This document shows, one piece after another, positions 37,930-50,300 of a stretch of 64,000 bases of DNA (its first letter is position 1; every line of letters starts with the position of its first letter). The notes under the pieces were generated by a model that was not told the origin of the DNA, did not search any database, and saw only the letters and a program-made list of their open reading frames with translations. Source of the DNA: Stereum hirsutum FP-91666 SS1 (lineage: Eukaryota; Basidiomycota; Agaricomycetes; Russulales; Stereaceae); assembly GCF_000264905.1 (NCBI RefSeq), contig NW_006763146.1, forward strand, positions 1,104,535 to 1,168,534. The letters are read 5' to 3'. Made by a program: the position numbers and the translations under genes.

Positions 37930-40196
37930 TTAGTTCTCGACCATTATCACGTCTCCGTGGGCTCTGCTGGCTTTACCCGGACCCTCGCTTATAGCGCCCT
38001 TGCCATCCGTGGAGGTCGTCTGCATGACAGTCATCGGCTGTAATTGGCCTAATGCGCCAGGTGCGAGCTCTCGAACAGCATCGCCGGATTTGTTCTTGTA
38101 GAAGACAATCCCACCGCCTTCTTCGATGAACATGCATTGAGTGAAGGAGCGCCAAAGAGCGCAGAAGGAGTTCTACATAGCATAACGATTGAGTTTGAGG
38201 CACTGACGGTACCAGTATGAGAAGAGAGGGAGGAAAGGGATGACGCACGGTAGAGTCGTAATTGTAATCGTCCTTTAGGACCGTACGAATACATTTTGTG
38301 ATTTCTGGCGCGTTATCTATTGTAGCAAAGCAAGTCCATAGGATGAGCAGAAGAAGCAGCGTCGGATCAGAAGCACGACACTCACAAAATGGTGCGCTCG
38401 CGAAGAAATGGTGCGCGACGTGATCATGAGAGATCTGTAAAGGTTATACCGTCAGCTCTTCGACATCCAACACGATGGCAGTGGGTAGATTGTTCGTACG
38501 TTATGCAGGAAGAACCTTCCCATCCATCCCAAAAGCGGTCGGTCGACGGTGGCAGCCGCTCCCCGCAAAAATGTCCACTCGGATCCGTAGTAATGTGGGA
38601 TCGTGGGATCGGAATGGTGGAGGAAGGTGAACATCACTGTGCGAAATGTTCGTGATTAGCAGTGGTTTACGGACGGAACAGAGTCTAGAGAGTGGACGTA
38701 CCGATCCTGATAAAAGTCGAACGGAGAGATCCTAGGTTATAGGCTGCATGGTGAAGTAAAGGAGAAACGGACATACCAGTGATTTGTGAACTGCAAAGCT
38801 TCGTGTTAGATGGGCATCTCGAAAGCAGTAGGTCCAAAACGATGCTTACCAAGTACGGAACAAAGTAATACATGCCGACAGCACCCCATCCGACGTAACG
38901 CGCGATGTAAATTAACAAGCCTGCCATGGCCGTGATTCCGATATCCGATAGAATAATAGAGTTGCCTAAACACGATCGCATGCACCACGACGTTAGAGAT
39001 GAAATCAATATAAAAGAGGGCTGGACGAGAGTTACGCTGATGATCCTTGAATAGGGGAGAGTATGGGTTGAAGTGGTTAGTCCCCGGTGGATACATCTTA
39101 GACCCGAGTACATTTCGTCTGTGCGGTGCAAACGTAAGTACTTACAAAGTATCTGCTAAAAATATATGTTACACTCACGAAAGGTAGAGCCACCAGCCCC
39201 TATGGGGAGATAGGAAAGACAAAGAATTAGTCAACAAACGCTGTGTATATAAATGGAGACAGCGCACAGTCCCTGCATAATCAACACTCTACTTAAGGTC
39301 CACAACGGCGTCTCTTCAAAGACCTCGGCATAGTCCGCTTTCTTAGCTTCCTTCTGAGAAGGCAAGCCATAGTGCTCTCGCTGGTGAGGAATATAGTTCT
39401 CGTCACGTTCGATAGAGGCTGTCGCTTTCTTTTAAGGTCAAGATGGAGTTGTAAGAAAGATAAGAACGAGATGGGGCGGCGAAAGTACGAACATGATGAG
39501 CATGGTGAGTGGCACGCCACGCATAGTATGGGGCCAACAAAAACTACATAACAAAATATAGGTCAGCGGGGAGGAGAACAAAGACAGGAGAATGAGATGG
39601 AATCTCACAGAATGAAGTGTGAATCCAACGATATGATTTGCCATTGACGAGTCAAATAGTGTTGCGTGCCCAGCCTATTTCGCGTACAGATTGGCTTTCA
39701 GCAAGATGATCCTCCATGGAGAAAGTTCGAATAATCATACCTCATGTCCTGTACCAATCGCAGTCAATATCTCCATCATCTCAGTGCTAAAATGGAACCA
39801 AACACGACTCACCGAGACAGAACATCCCTGCGCCTACTAGGCCCTGGAACCACCAGTACGTTCCCCATGCTGCCGCCTTTACGAGGCAGCTCAACCAGCC
39901 TCGCGTCGGATCAATGACATTGGCTAGCCAGTCAATCCGAGTGGCGAGGAGGAGGAACACGCAGGCGAGAAGAATGTCGCGGAGGACATAGAGTGATGCA
40001 CGGAAGGAGGATCGTTGAAGGAGTTGCTTGGGGACGACGTCATGGATTTGTTTGAGCGTGAATGTGGGAGGGGAGAAGGGTTTCGATGCACTTGGGTACG
40101 GTCAGTACAGTGATCTTAGAGTCTTATCCAGGCAGCGGTGATTGAAAAGGGGGGTATAACGTACCGAGCTTCGTACTCAGGAGCGTTGCAGAACAT
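37930..40196 (-). CDS. FAD2: Delta-12 fatty-acid desaturase (oleate to linoleate)
   Basis: The gene runs from the ATG at 40196 (MFCNAPEYEAR) to the TAA at 37930. The three histidine boxes that bind the di-iron centre are present: HEAGH (39660-39748), ATHHAHH (about 39510), and HDHVAHHFF (about 38410). Pairs of long hydrophobic segments between them fit a four-helix ER membrane enzyme. ANHIVGFTLHS, ERDENYIPHQ and FVPYLFTNHWIVMFTFLHH are typical of the fungal delta-12/omega-3 group; delta-12 is the more common type. It would use cytochrome b5 and act on acyl lipids. The first box is split by an 8-nt microexon (39741-39748, GACATGAG) between introns of 66 and 64 nt. A TATATATA lies about 90 bp upstream of the start codon. 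Confidence 0.9.
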
Positions 40197-40282
40197 TATG
40201 TGGATAGAGCACGAGCACAGAGGTAGGGCGGAGACCGATGTGGACCTGGTGAAGAGAAGACACCTTCGCAGAACCAGACTGG

Positions 40283-40290
40283 TATATATA
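40283..40290 (-). promoter_or_regulatory. TATA box of the desaturase gene
   Basis: TATATATA lies on the minus-strand promoter about 90 bp before the desaturase start codon. Confidence 0.6.
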
Positions 40291-41018
40291 CAGGACGCCC
40301 ACTAGGTTTCGCCGTGCATCCTGTCTCATACATATGACATTCAAGCGAAAACATGTCTTCATTTCGGCTGTCCAGAACTGCCCCAGTGGTGCGGTCTTGA
40401 CAACAAACTACGGTCTGAATCCCGAGTGGAGTATGACGGAACAAGACTATAAGTTTCATAGAGAGATTGTGGATGAGAGTAGGCGTCGATTTAGCAGGAG
40501 ATGCCTCATTGCAGTGACGAGAGTTTGAGACCCTAGCACAGAGGCGCCTCGCTTTGATACATGTTGCAAGATCAGACCTAGATCATACCGTAAGAGAGGG
40601 GCAAGAAAGAGCAGGCTCGGTCGAATGTCCGAGGCAGTTGGCGATATGCGATGACTTAGTCGACAGAAGGCAGGATTAGGCTCCTTTGCACGGATATGGT
40701 CACATGTGTTGGAAGCGGAGTCGTCGGCATGTATTATTTGCTTGGCCAGACTCCTGGATTGTCATCTACTGAAGACCGCTGTCAGTTGGGCTTTGAGAAC
40801 ATAAAAGGCGGAGGAGAAACTGAAGTTCATGGGATGGCGAGATCGCAGGGAGGTGCAACCGAAACATTGAACTGTTCATCGATGGCAACAAGTTCAGAGC
40901 CTCGATGGATTAGCCATACAATAACGGCATTGCGACAACCCGATGTGCATGAGAATCTTCGCTTCTGCACGGTAAAACCTGTGCGCGGATCAATGAACAA
41001 TGGTCACACGTTTAAATG
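40291..41018. other. Intergenic, desaturase upstream region
   Basis: These ~730 bp hold only short unsupported ORFs on the plus strand. No repeat or RNA is seen. Confidence 0.5.
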
Positions 41019-42336
41019 TCAATCATCATCCGCAAATTCGGCTTGAGCAGCTCTCATAGGCTCGAACAATCCATGTTGGTCCCCAAGTCCATATGTGAGC
41101 GTCATTCGCTGCAATGCCGAGGGCGCAGTTGAATTATCGGCCTCGAGCTCAAGCTGCCGAAAATGTTCACATGAGGGAGGTGACATGGAGGGATGGACGG
41201 CGGACGTACTAGAGAGATGATATCGTCCAAGAGATGAGCCTGGGCAACGGCCATGCCCGCTAGTCCATTATAGTTTGCATTAACGATATGCACATGGAAG
41301 TGATCTGACAGTTGACCATACATGTGAGTACCACATTGTCAAAAGTAACATCACTGGCGAGAAAGACGTCCTGATGCTTACAATAGCTAGGCTGATAATG
41401 CACGTAACACTTCACCTCACTCTCCTCGAGGCCCCATCCTTCTTTGACGGCCCTCTTCGCCTCCTTCCTTATCTTCTTTAGCATCCCTAGATGTTTGCGC
41501 TCGAGATCTCTTAGGCTGCGGATGTTGGGAGAGAGAGATATGGCGACTAGGTAAAGGGAGGAGACGGTCTTTAAGTCCCATTTCATGTCGGGGAGGATGA
41601 GGAAACCTTCGTCTGGGTCTGTAGTGGCGGAGGAGCGGTAGAGGACTTTGTCGGCTTCAGAGTAGCCGGAGAGAATGTCTGTGACCCTAGAAAAACCAAA
41701 ACATTTTTTCTTCAACTAGATGCGGCCAAGTGTGTGAAAGGAGATAACGCACCACTTAGTACGAGAAGTGGGAAAGCCATCGATATAGGGCTTGACGATT
41801 TGCTCGTAGAGGGTTGGCGTCTCGTGTACAAGGTATACTTTCTGCGTGGAGTACTAGAAGCAGCTGCAAGTGAGCTTAGCTGCTCATGTGAAGGTTGATT
41901 TCTCGGACAATACCTTCTTTATGTGTATCTCTGTTGCTGGACAGATTACATTGATTTTCACATCAGGTCTTTCTTCCGACGATGCTAGCCATCCGAAGAG
42001 CCACGTATACTACATCACATCCAGGGTCATCGTCACTACGATGTTTACGAGGAAGCAAAAATGTACACATACGATATCGTTTGTCTCGATTTGCTTGACC
42101 TTCTCGACCAAGTCATCAGAGAAAGACGGTAATGCGGTCTTCTCTATCCGGACGATGGCGAGTGTCGTCGATGACGAGGTGAGAGACTCTGGATATTTTC
42201 CTAAGAGAGTGACGCTACGAGAGATAGGATCTAATAATATGAGCAATAGTTACGCGAAGCAGAACAATAATCAGCACAACGGCGTACCTTCATTGAGAAC
42301 CCGTTCGAGCTGAAATTTGGAGAGATCAAAGCTCAT
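41019..42336 (-). CDS. DCS1: Scavenger mRNA-decapping enzyme DcpS
   Basis: Several exons run from the ATG at 42336 (MSFDLSKFQLERVLNE) to the TGA at 41019. The N-terminal part contains LLGKYPESLTSSSTTLAIVR and VTDILSGYSEADKVLYR, matching the dimerisation domain. The C-terminal HIT domain has LLPDMKWDLKTVSSLYLVAI, SIRSLRDL-like NIRSLRDLERKHLGMLKKIR, VHYQPSYC, and the histidine triad HFHVHIVN followed by AHLLDDII. Known role: DcpS hydrolyses the m7GpppN cap left after 3'-5' mRNA decay, using the middle His of the triad as nucleophile, in cytosol and nucleus. The order and residues are complete, so it should be active. The C-terminal exon ends in an acidic DDD. Confidence 0.9.
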
Positions 42337-42833
42337 GACTTTGGAGCTGCATTATGTAGGGCGTCGGAAACATAGATGACGTGAATGCTGTAGTCACCAA
42401 TACAACGAAGACGAGAAGACGGGCTCACCGTGCAGTACGTTGTTGAAGACGCTGTGGAGGATGAGGACAAGTTACACTGTCCGGTAAGCAGAGAGCCCAA
42501 TAGCACCTCCTTTCCCACGACCTGTTCCTGGGACAAATCAACTTCGCGCCACGAGCCTTTCTGCACTGCACCCACACAGCTCGCTTAGACTACCTTTACT
42601 ATCCTCGTCTCACAGGCCTCGACGTCGCAGTCCTTCACTGGTCTGCCGAGTCGTCTCTTTTGTACACAACAATTATTCGCGTCGGACAATTGCATCATAT
42701 CTAATTGTCTTCTCTTGACACACCTACCCCACATCATCTATTCTCACCGCGACACATTCAATTATTTGCTGCGTTCCACCACTGCTCTTACTCTCTCGAC
42801 TCTCGACTCCCGGGAACGTCTTCGACAGACAAG

Positions 42834-43361
42834 ATGTCCGACCCTACTCGCGCCGCTCAAGCTCCAGAGGACTGGGATCGCTCTGAGTCCGATATTATAG
42901 ACTCCGCATCCTCGTCTGCACGCGTCGCGTTTCCGTCTGACGGGCAGGCGGAAGAGAACGGGGATGGGGCAGTGGAAGGGGAGGGAAGTCAGAGAGGGAA
43001 GAGGACATTGAGCGAGCTATTGAAGTTGCATGCCGCGAAAGGGTCCGACAGTAATTTCAGTGCGGAAGAGGCGACGCGGGTGGCAGACGTGTTAGGAGAG
43101 TGGGTGAGTGTTCTTTTCTTATACATACCTATAATCTATTGCTTTGGCCTTGGGCGTGACTGTTGCTCAAGCGCAATCCTCGTACTCGAACGGCAATACT
43201 GACATGTCATGGCGCAGATAAACTCAGGTTCCTCACCATATGAGGGGGAAGACGACTTTTTCGCCCGAGCACAGGATGACTCGTCAGTATCACGGCAGCG
43301 CACACCAGCCCTCGACTCGCGCCCCAGAGGGCAGAGCGATTCCGGCGTTGGAAAATCATGA
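42834..43361 (+). CDS. Small acidic conserved fungal protein, unknown function
   Basis: Two exons (42834-43103 and 43218-43361) give 137 residues starting MSDPTRAAQAPEDWDR. A disordered acidic N-terminus is followed by a compact helical motif, KRTLSELLKLHAAKGSDSNF and EEATRVADVLGEW. After the intron comes INSGSSPYEGEDDFFAR and a disordered tail. I have the impression that this TLSELLKLHA...VLGEWIN...PYEGEDDFF block recurs in basidiomycetes, but I cannot name a function. It is divergent from DcpS across about 500 bp. Confidence 0.7.
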
Positions 43362-45513
43362 ATGGGGGGTTTAGCCGTTCAGCACAACCTAACGCACCCA
43401 TCAACTCTTCGTCTCGCTCTGATCAGCTCTCCGCCGCATCTGCATCTGCACCGTACTATTGCTTTCTCTATGAACTGTTCTCCGAAATCGTCAAGCAACA
43501 ATGCCTTTTTTCTCCCTCACACCAGCGGCGTCAACACCCTCATCAATGACTTCTCGTTTCCATCATTCTGGGTTTTACGAATTCTCTGCTCGCTTCTCTT
43601 ATTGTCTTGTTAGCAGTCTCGTGTCTTGTTTCTTACTTCTGATTTCATTATTTCTTCTCCGTTGACGACAGTGACATGACCTTTACGACCCGTTCACGAC
43701 CCCGCTACGACCTTAGAGTTATATATCTAAGTACCTTCCCCAGTCTCCACTTCCGACCGCCATTCGTCCCGACCTTTCGCCCCCGCATTTCCTTGCACTA
43801 TTTATCCACTCCCCTCTTATTGCTTGCTTTTCCTCTTCCTCTTCCTTTTCTTTTTTCCTTTTCCTTCTTCCCTTTGGTCCTGCGAACGGGTCGGAACGGC
43901 GAGATTGGGGACGGACTGGGACGTCGGCGTGGCTCTTTGTGGACCTCTTTTGGACGCTGCCCTATAGTAATGATTCTTGCAAACTAACACGATCGCCTTT
44001 CAAAATTCTTCGTGAGTCTTGTCACTCGTTCCTCGATCCCTTAATCGAAGCAGCTAATTGAAACCATGACGATTGATCTCCCACAGAACCTTCAGGCTGC
44101 TGCTTACACGGAGTTTCGTTCACGGATTATCGCTAGTTCAAGTTACTTGCTCATGGATGGATTGTGTATTTTGTGCGTGCGAGTGCTTGCTGAGAATGAT
44201 GATGCTCGCATTGCTATGTCCCTGACGTCTATCTAACCTCGATGTCATTGAAGATGTGGTATATTGTCATCTGAATTCGTTGTGGAGCAGATGGAACGAC
44301 ATGGTGAACTTGGAGATTCTGAGTGTACTGCGTGCAGAAGCCTTGCTTGAATTCGTTGCTGCAAGGGGGTAAAACAGGGATAGTTATATCAAATAAAAAT
44401 CTCCGACCGTCGTATTTGTCGACAGTTTTGATGATAGAGCTGCCGCCGCTGGTCTTAGCCTCGTACTGTGGCGGACTAGGATCCTGGACAGATGGGCTTT
44501 CTCGCTCATTTAATCAATGTCCTGTCTATGACCTGCAAACTAAATGGCACATTTAGGTAGTCCGACATCTATTTAAGTATATTTACATCTATTTAGAGAG
44601 CTTGATGCAGTAAACCATCGTCAATGAATATTTTGCGACGACGAGTGGGGAAAGTGGCAAAACAGGGAAGCTGGACGCGCGCCGAAAGGGCCCGGCTATT
44701 GCCGAATGAGTGGCGAAAAAGATGTCCAAAGGCGCCACACCCCCTTGCCCACCGATTTCGTACACATAATCGTTAGACGACCAACGGCAAGAAGTACCCA
44801 TAGCATTTTAATATACATCATTCTATCTGCATAAATATTTGTGGGGTGCTGCACGACTTTCTGCGCTCAAAATTCATTCGGATGTTTGAGAGGTGCAAAA
44901 TCGGTCATTTCTATAAAATCGTGCCGTCTAGAAGCCAAACAGTCTGTTAAAAACAAGCAGACCTTGGCAGAAGGATTATTTTGTTGGGGCTCCAAGACCA
45001 TAAACTTTTTGTATGAGGAAGATCATGGATGCTGGAGCTAGAGCCTCACGAAGTGGGAGCCTCTTGTGGTGCTTTAGCCAGAGGATCCCCTCAACAAAAG
45101 ATGTCCCATGCAAAAGTAGGCAACCATGGTCTGCCAGAATAATTTGGAATCACTTCTGGCATGTCCTCATATATACCCCACATAGATTTTTACGAGCATA
45201 TACGCTGATATTAAAGGCGAGTCGAGGTGTCCATGTCGGTCGAGCTCTCTGCATGTGGCAAAATTGCCACACAAACCCCATCTCCGGCAACATTTCACCA
45301 TCTTCTACAAAATACTCACAAGGATCACACAAAATATTTTTACAGATCACACGGGACAATGTAGGCCTACAGGTTATCTAGAGCGATGAAGGCACGAATA
45401 TATGTGCTTAAAATTCCAGAAACATTTGTCCAGCTTCTATGTCCGTCCAGCTTCCTAGTCCGCCACAGTACCTGCGTGAACATCAAAAATATTGCTCTGG
45501 GACCGTTTTCGAT
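43362..45513. other. Intergenic, 2.15 kb without a supported gene
   Basis: The stretch 43,370-44,000 is pyrimidine-rich on the plus strand and holds low-complexity ORFs. The rest has scattered short ORFs on both strands. I see no transposon ends, tRNA or conserved motif. Confidence 0.5.
45485..45489 (-). terminator. Pol III T-run for initiator tRNA-Met
   Basis: T5 on the tRNA strand lies 24 nt beyond the 3' end. Confidence 0.5.
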
Positions 45514-45588
45514 TAGCAGCACCTCGTTTCGATCGAGGGACCTCAGGGTTATGGGCCCTGCGCGCTATACCAGCTGCGCCATGCTGCT
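45514..45588 (-). tRNA. Initiator tRNA-Met(CAT)
   Basis: The minus strand folds as a 75-nt cloverleaf without an intron. The acceptor is AGCAGCA/TGCTGCT, the D-stem GCGC/GCGC, the anticodon stem CAGGG/CCCTG with loop CCCATAA, and the T-arm CCTCG-ATCGAAA-CGAGG. Initiator marks are an A1-U72 first pair, three G-C pairs at the base of the anticodon stem, and A54 and A60 in the T-loop. Residue 33 is C, as in animal initiators. Confidence 0.93.
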
Positions 45589-46024
45589 GAGAATTTATAT
45601 CATTGTACCCATATAAACTACGCTTTGGGGACTGGACAGTAAAAGGGGCTAAAGGAAAATGACGTCGGCGTTGAAGATGCAAAAATGACGTAGGGCTGTC
45701 AACTAAAGCGCCGCTCGCCAGCAGACGTCCGTGCATACATAAACGCGTCCTGCTTCAAATCATTTCCAGCACCATCTTCTGCCATTCTCTATCCCTAAGT
45801 ACCACCCATCTGACAGCGAGAATACTTGCTTGTGGTTTTACTATTCGTTGTGCGAATAATTTCTGGTATTTTGTTTTCTCATTTAAAGCCGTTATGATGT
45901 CTATTGTGAACTGACGTTCCTCCCTTCCCGCACCACTTCACTCTCCCCGCCACTTATACACTTATTAGGTACTCACAACACCCTCTCTCAACAAAGCAAA
46001 CCATTCTCCAAATCAGGATCCAAC

Positions 46025-46606
46025 ATGCCCAAGAAAGATCCAGGACCGCCGCAAGGCGAAGGCAAACGCACCATGCACAAAGACGTCCCGAATCAACAAT
46101 CCCGCGGCATCCAAAACGTCACCGCACCCCTCTACAAATCCAGCACAAGCTCCTTCGTCTACGTCCTCTCCACCCTCGCGGTCATCATCTTTGCCTGGTA
46201 CGCCTACAAGGGCGTCTCCGTCGCCTCGAGCGTCGTAAGCAACGCTTCACCCTTCGGCTCGTCGTCGACGTCTTCTTCTAAATCTGGTGACGTACCAGTG
46301 AATGTGGGAGAGAGAAGAGCTGCGAGAGAGGAGGGCGTGGGCGGCGAAATGAGCGTGGAGAGACATATTGAGGAGTTGGCGAAGGCGTTTGGGATGCCTT
46401 CGAAGGATTTGGCGGGCGCGATTGCGGGAGCGGTGAGGGAGCATGTGCCACCGTCGAGTTTGAGTTCGGTTTCGAAGAAAGCAGAGAAGACGGGGGGAAG
46501 TAAAATTCTTGATGAGTTGACGGGGGAAGCGGGCGAGGGTGAGGATGCGGCATCGTGGACAGACACTTTGGGTACGGTCGTAGGCATGGATGATATGCCG
46601 GTGTGA
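46025..46606 (+). CDS. Small single-pass membrane protein, unknown function
   Basis: This is an intronless 193-residue frame from the first ATG (MPKKDPGPPQGEGKRTMHK). A basic, disordered N-terminus precedes one membrane helix at about residues 43-62 (SFVYVLSTLAVIIFAWYAYK). A Ser-rich linker and a charged segment with VERHIEELAKAFGMPSKDLA follow, likely a short helical domain. The C-terminus is acidic (EGEDAASWTDTLG). With no signal peptide and a central helix, it probably sits in the ER or an organelle membrane. I do not recognise a named family. Codon use is strongly C- and G-ending at third positions in the first half, supporting real coding. Confidence 0.75.
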   Translation: MPKKDPGPPQGEGKRTMHKDVPNQQSRGIQNVTAPLYKSSTSSFVYVLSTLAVIIFAWYAYKGVSVASSVVSNASPFGSSSTSSSKSGDVPVNVGERRAAREEGVGGEMSVERHIEELAKAFGMPSKDLAGAIAGAVREHVPPSSLSSVSKKAEKTGGSKILDELTGEAGEGEDAASWTDTLGTVVGMDDMPV

Positions 46607-47340
46607 GTGTAAAATGTATCAATAGACGCTTCAGACGTCTCCCCACAAAATAGTTTGCCACAACCACAATGTAGTATTCAATCTCGACGTTGAACTCTGT
46701 GATTCAGCCAGACAACCAGACAACCAGGGGAGCGCCAAATGGTGAAACAAAATACATAGCATTGCAGCAAAGAAGGCGAAAGACATACAGCAATGCACTA
46801 GTAACAACAACATAATCATCGCAACAAAGACGACTCGGAAGGACGTACGAAGGCATTTACAAAGAGCGTAAACGAATATATGAATGTATAGGCTAAGACA
46901 GTTGCGAAGGATTACCAACGAACACGGAAGGAGCAGGAATATAAGGCCATGTAACGCTATGGGTTTTCTATGATACTCTACACGCCCCGCACTGCGATGA
47001 GCGTGGAAGGGACGACCAAGAAAGTGAAAATTCAAGGAAGCAGGGAATGCGCATGAATAAGGTAAAACTGGGGGTGCAAGCATATTTGAATAAGAACGAA
47101 TGGCGAGTCTTTGGGCAACGGATAGTTCGCAACACCAGTGAGGCCGAGCGAGGCAGAAAGCGAGAGTATGAGAGGAAATGATAGGAGCTTCAGAGCAGAC
47201 GCAATAATCAAGACTTTGTCCCATGGAATGTGGGGAATTGGGCTGTGAAATAGGAAAATACTGCAATGGTTTGTCGAGATGGACGCAGGGGTATACTTCG
47301 GTCCGAACTTGCGACCGAGACTTGAGGCATCGGCCTTCAT
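46607..47340. other. Intergenic, convergent 3' ends
   Basis: These 734 bp lie between the small membrane protein (+) and the SNF2 gene (-). A long minus-strand frame that continues past the SNF2 splice site is only intron read-through. Nothing else is seen. Confidence 0.55.
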
Positions 47341-50300
47341 CTAGTCGTCGTCGAGCACCTCTCCGCGACCGTTCAAACCGAATAAATTCGCGAGCTCTTT
47401 CACGCTCAAACCTATAAGTACCGAAACAGGTCAGCATTGGACTTCGCGCCACACGCCACACACCATGCGGAATGAGCAAAAGACGTATTCGAAGGGCGAA
47501 CTTACGGCCGATCTTCTTCCCAGTACCCTCTCCGAGACTACCATCCGCCAAATTCTTCTTGCGGTCCTGAATGGCCAAGATACGATCTTCCACCGTGTTT
47601 GCAATGACCAGTCGATGGACGAAGACGTCTTTCAGTTGTCCGAGACGGTGCACACGGTCGAACGCCTGGCTCTCGACGGCTGAGCTCCACGCAAGGTCCA
47701 AGGAGATAACACCTACACAGAGGTCCCGGGAACATGTTAATATTGGTGGGCGTCAGGTGGAAAGTGCTGATAGAGGGTGCTTACGGTTCGCACGAGTAAG
47801 ATTAAGCCCCACTCCTCCGCATTTGAGCGACAAGAGCATGACCTTCGACTTCTTCTTTGCCATAAAGTGGCGGACAGCGAGATCGCGCTGAGTTCGTGAC
47901 ATATCGCCTTGGTACTTGACGTGGGGAACGCTGCGTTCGGTCAAGTAGTCGGACACCAGCGTAAGGCAAGAAGTCCACTGAGAGATGACAATAGTCTTCG
48001 AGTAGGGAGGAATTTTGAAGGAGGTGAGTAGAGAAAAAAAATCCTGGAGACCGACAAGACTAACCTTGTCATCCGGGTGCTTTTCGGCCCAATCCGTGAG
48101 GAGCTCCATCATGTGCTGCGTAGACCTATCAGTACCACTCACAGTAGCAAGCAAAAGAACTAGAAACTTACCTTCATCTTCGTGCTGGGAAGGAAGCGAG
48201 GCATCATCCTGATCTGCTCCTTCGGAATGTCCGCCATGATAGGCGACGGCCTGCCGAACAATACTTCACCGTCTTCGCTCTCCTCCGCCTCCTCGTCACT
48301 GTCAAGGACTATCGCCCTCTTCTTGCCCAAACGCTTGCTCAGTCGCTTTCTAGCAACCTTCTCGTCCTCACTATCCTCATCCTCATCAGCGATGAAGTCG
48401 CTTAAACCGTCGTCCTCGGAAGAGTGCTCTTCGTCGTCCTCGCTGTCGACGTAGGGCTTCTTCCTCTTGCTCTTCGGGATAGCTTTGCCTTTGCCTTTGC
48501 CCTTGTCTATGAGGCCTTCTAAGATCTCCATCTCGATATCAGAGTCAATCCGCTCGTACTTGGGTTGACGAGTTGGTTGGGCGGGACGAGGGTTGATGGC
48601 AAGCTCGATCTCCTCATCTGTAGGCAGGAAAGCAGACCGGGAATATAGCTTTCTCGCGCTGATGGCAGACCTACATTCAGGGCCTGTACGACTGTCAAAG
48701 AAGGCTATGGTGGATCGATTTAGAGGGTACTCACATGCACGTTCATCCTCCTTATATTTGATTGTCTCGGTCGGATCCTCGGCGCGAGGGAGATCCAAAT
48801 AGTTTTCTGGTAAAAGATTGAGCAACCCGCTGCGTAGATATATGAATAACAAGACGTACGGATGCAGTCACGGCAGAATGTATGCGTGCAGGGCGTGACG
48901 ACCGCAGCCGTAAAATTATCAAAGCATATAGAGCATTCCTCATCGCCGTCAGCGATAGCGTCCTTGGACTATGAGATAGAGACCAAGAAAAGTTAGCACC
49001 CCAACGACGATAAAAGGGACAATGTTAAAAGTTGGTATATGCTGCACGACGGACACAGATAACGAAGTTCTGGTAGCTCGTTGCTATTATGTATGTGCGA
49101 AGACGACATGCCTCGGCCGCGCCACACAACGCCGTTCGTCTTGTCACAGTTGGAACTATGGAACAATATTCCTGCGCGAAATGTAGACGTACCTCTTTCT
49201 CCGCCTTGACTCTATCGACCATGATCTCGCGAAGTTTGTGCTTCATCCTCGCTACGAAATCTAAGGATACCTCTCTCCTCGCCCTCGCAAGCTCTGCTTT
49301 CGCATCACCGTCTAAATTCTCGTCATCTTCTTCATCACCAATGACGAATGCACGGCCGTCCTCTTGAACAAGGCTTGCATGTGAGCAGATCTGGCGGAGC
49401 CGCAAAAGCATGACCAAAACATGTGAATAGTTCCTAGACAACATACACGTCAGTTTTTACATCAACCTGCTAATAAGGAATCGAACGCACTTGAGGACAG
49501 TGCCCGCCCGAAGGAATCGATTGAATTTCACTTGTGCGCTCGTTTCATACTAAAGGCCAGAAGCGTCAGTCGGATGCATAGAGCCAAGAGGAGACCAATA
49601 TAGAGGTATTACCGCTTTATAAATCTCCTGTTCCTCCTGCGTGAAGGTAAGCTTCGTAAGTTGCACCTCCTTGGGAGGCAGCTCAATGAGCGGTTTGCCG
49701 TCGAGCTTCGTATCCTTCTTGCGGCGGACAAGGAAAGTAGCTAATATAGCTTGCAGGCGACTGGAAGCCAAGGTGGCTAAGAGAAAGAAGTGAGTTATCT
49801 ACCCTGACATGCTCATGAGAAGAGCTCCAACATACCGCGCTTCTTCTCATGCTTCGCGATATGGTCATTGAATTCCGTCCAATCGTACCACGGACGAATT
49901 CTGAGGAACCGAATGTACCCATAAGCATCTAATGATAACCAGCTCGTTAACTCGCAAGTTCACGGAGGAGTATCCAGGGAGATAGCGGTCTTACCAGCTA
50001 GACAGTTGATGATGGGCGTGCTGTAATGGCAAAAAGCACGCTCGGTCAGTCGTGGTATCTATAAAAGAAGAAGGTACATACCCAGTCAATGCCCAACGAT
50101 ATTCCGCATCGAGGAACGTCACAGCACGAGAGACGCGGGTCATGCGGTTGCGGATACTTTGAGCTTCGTCGAGGACGACACGATACCACTGGAACAAGAT
50201 GAGAAGACGATCAGAGTAAAGGACCGAGGACTATACACCCACCTCGACATTCAGAAGTAGGCCATCTAGGATGTGGCAACGAGGTTAGAACAAGGCTAAG

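Noticed and set aside
40696..41046. 116-codon plus-strand ORF
   Set aside because: It overlaps the real 3' exon of DcpS on the other strand and has no recognisable features.
45455..45736. Minus-strand ORF containing HGAAGIARRAHNPEVP
   Set aside because: It is the initiator tRNA-Met gene read as protein.
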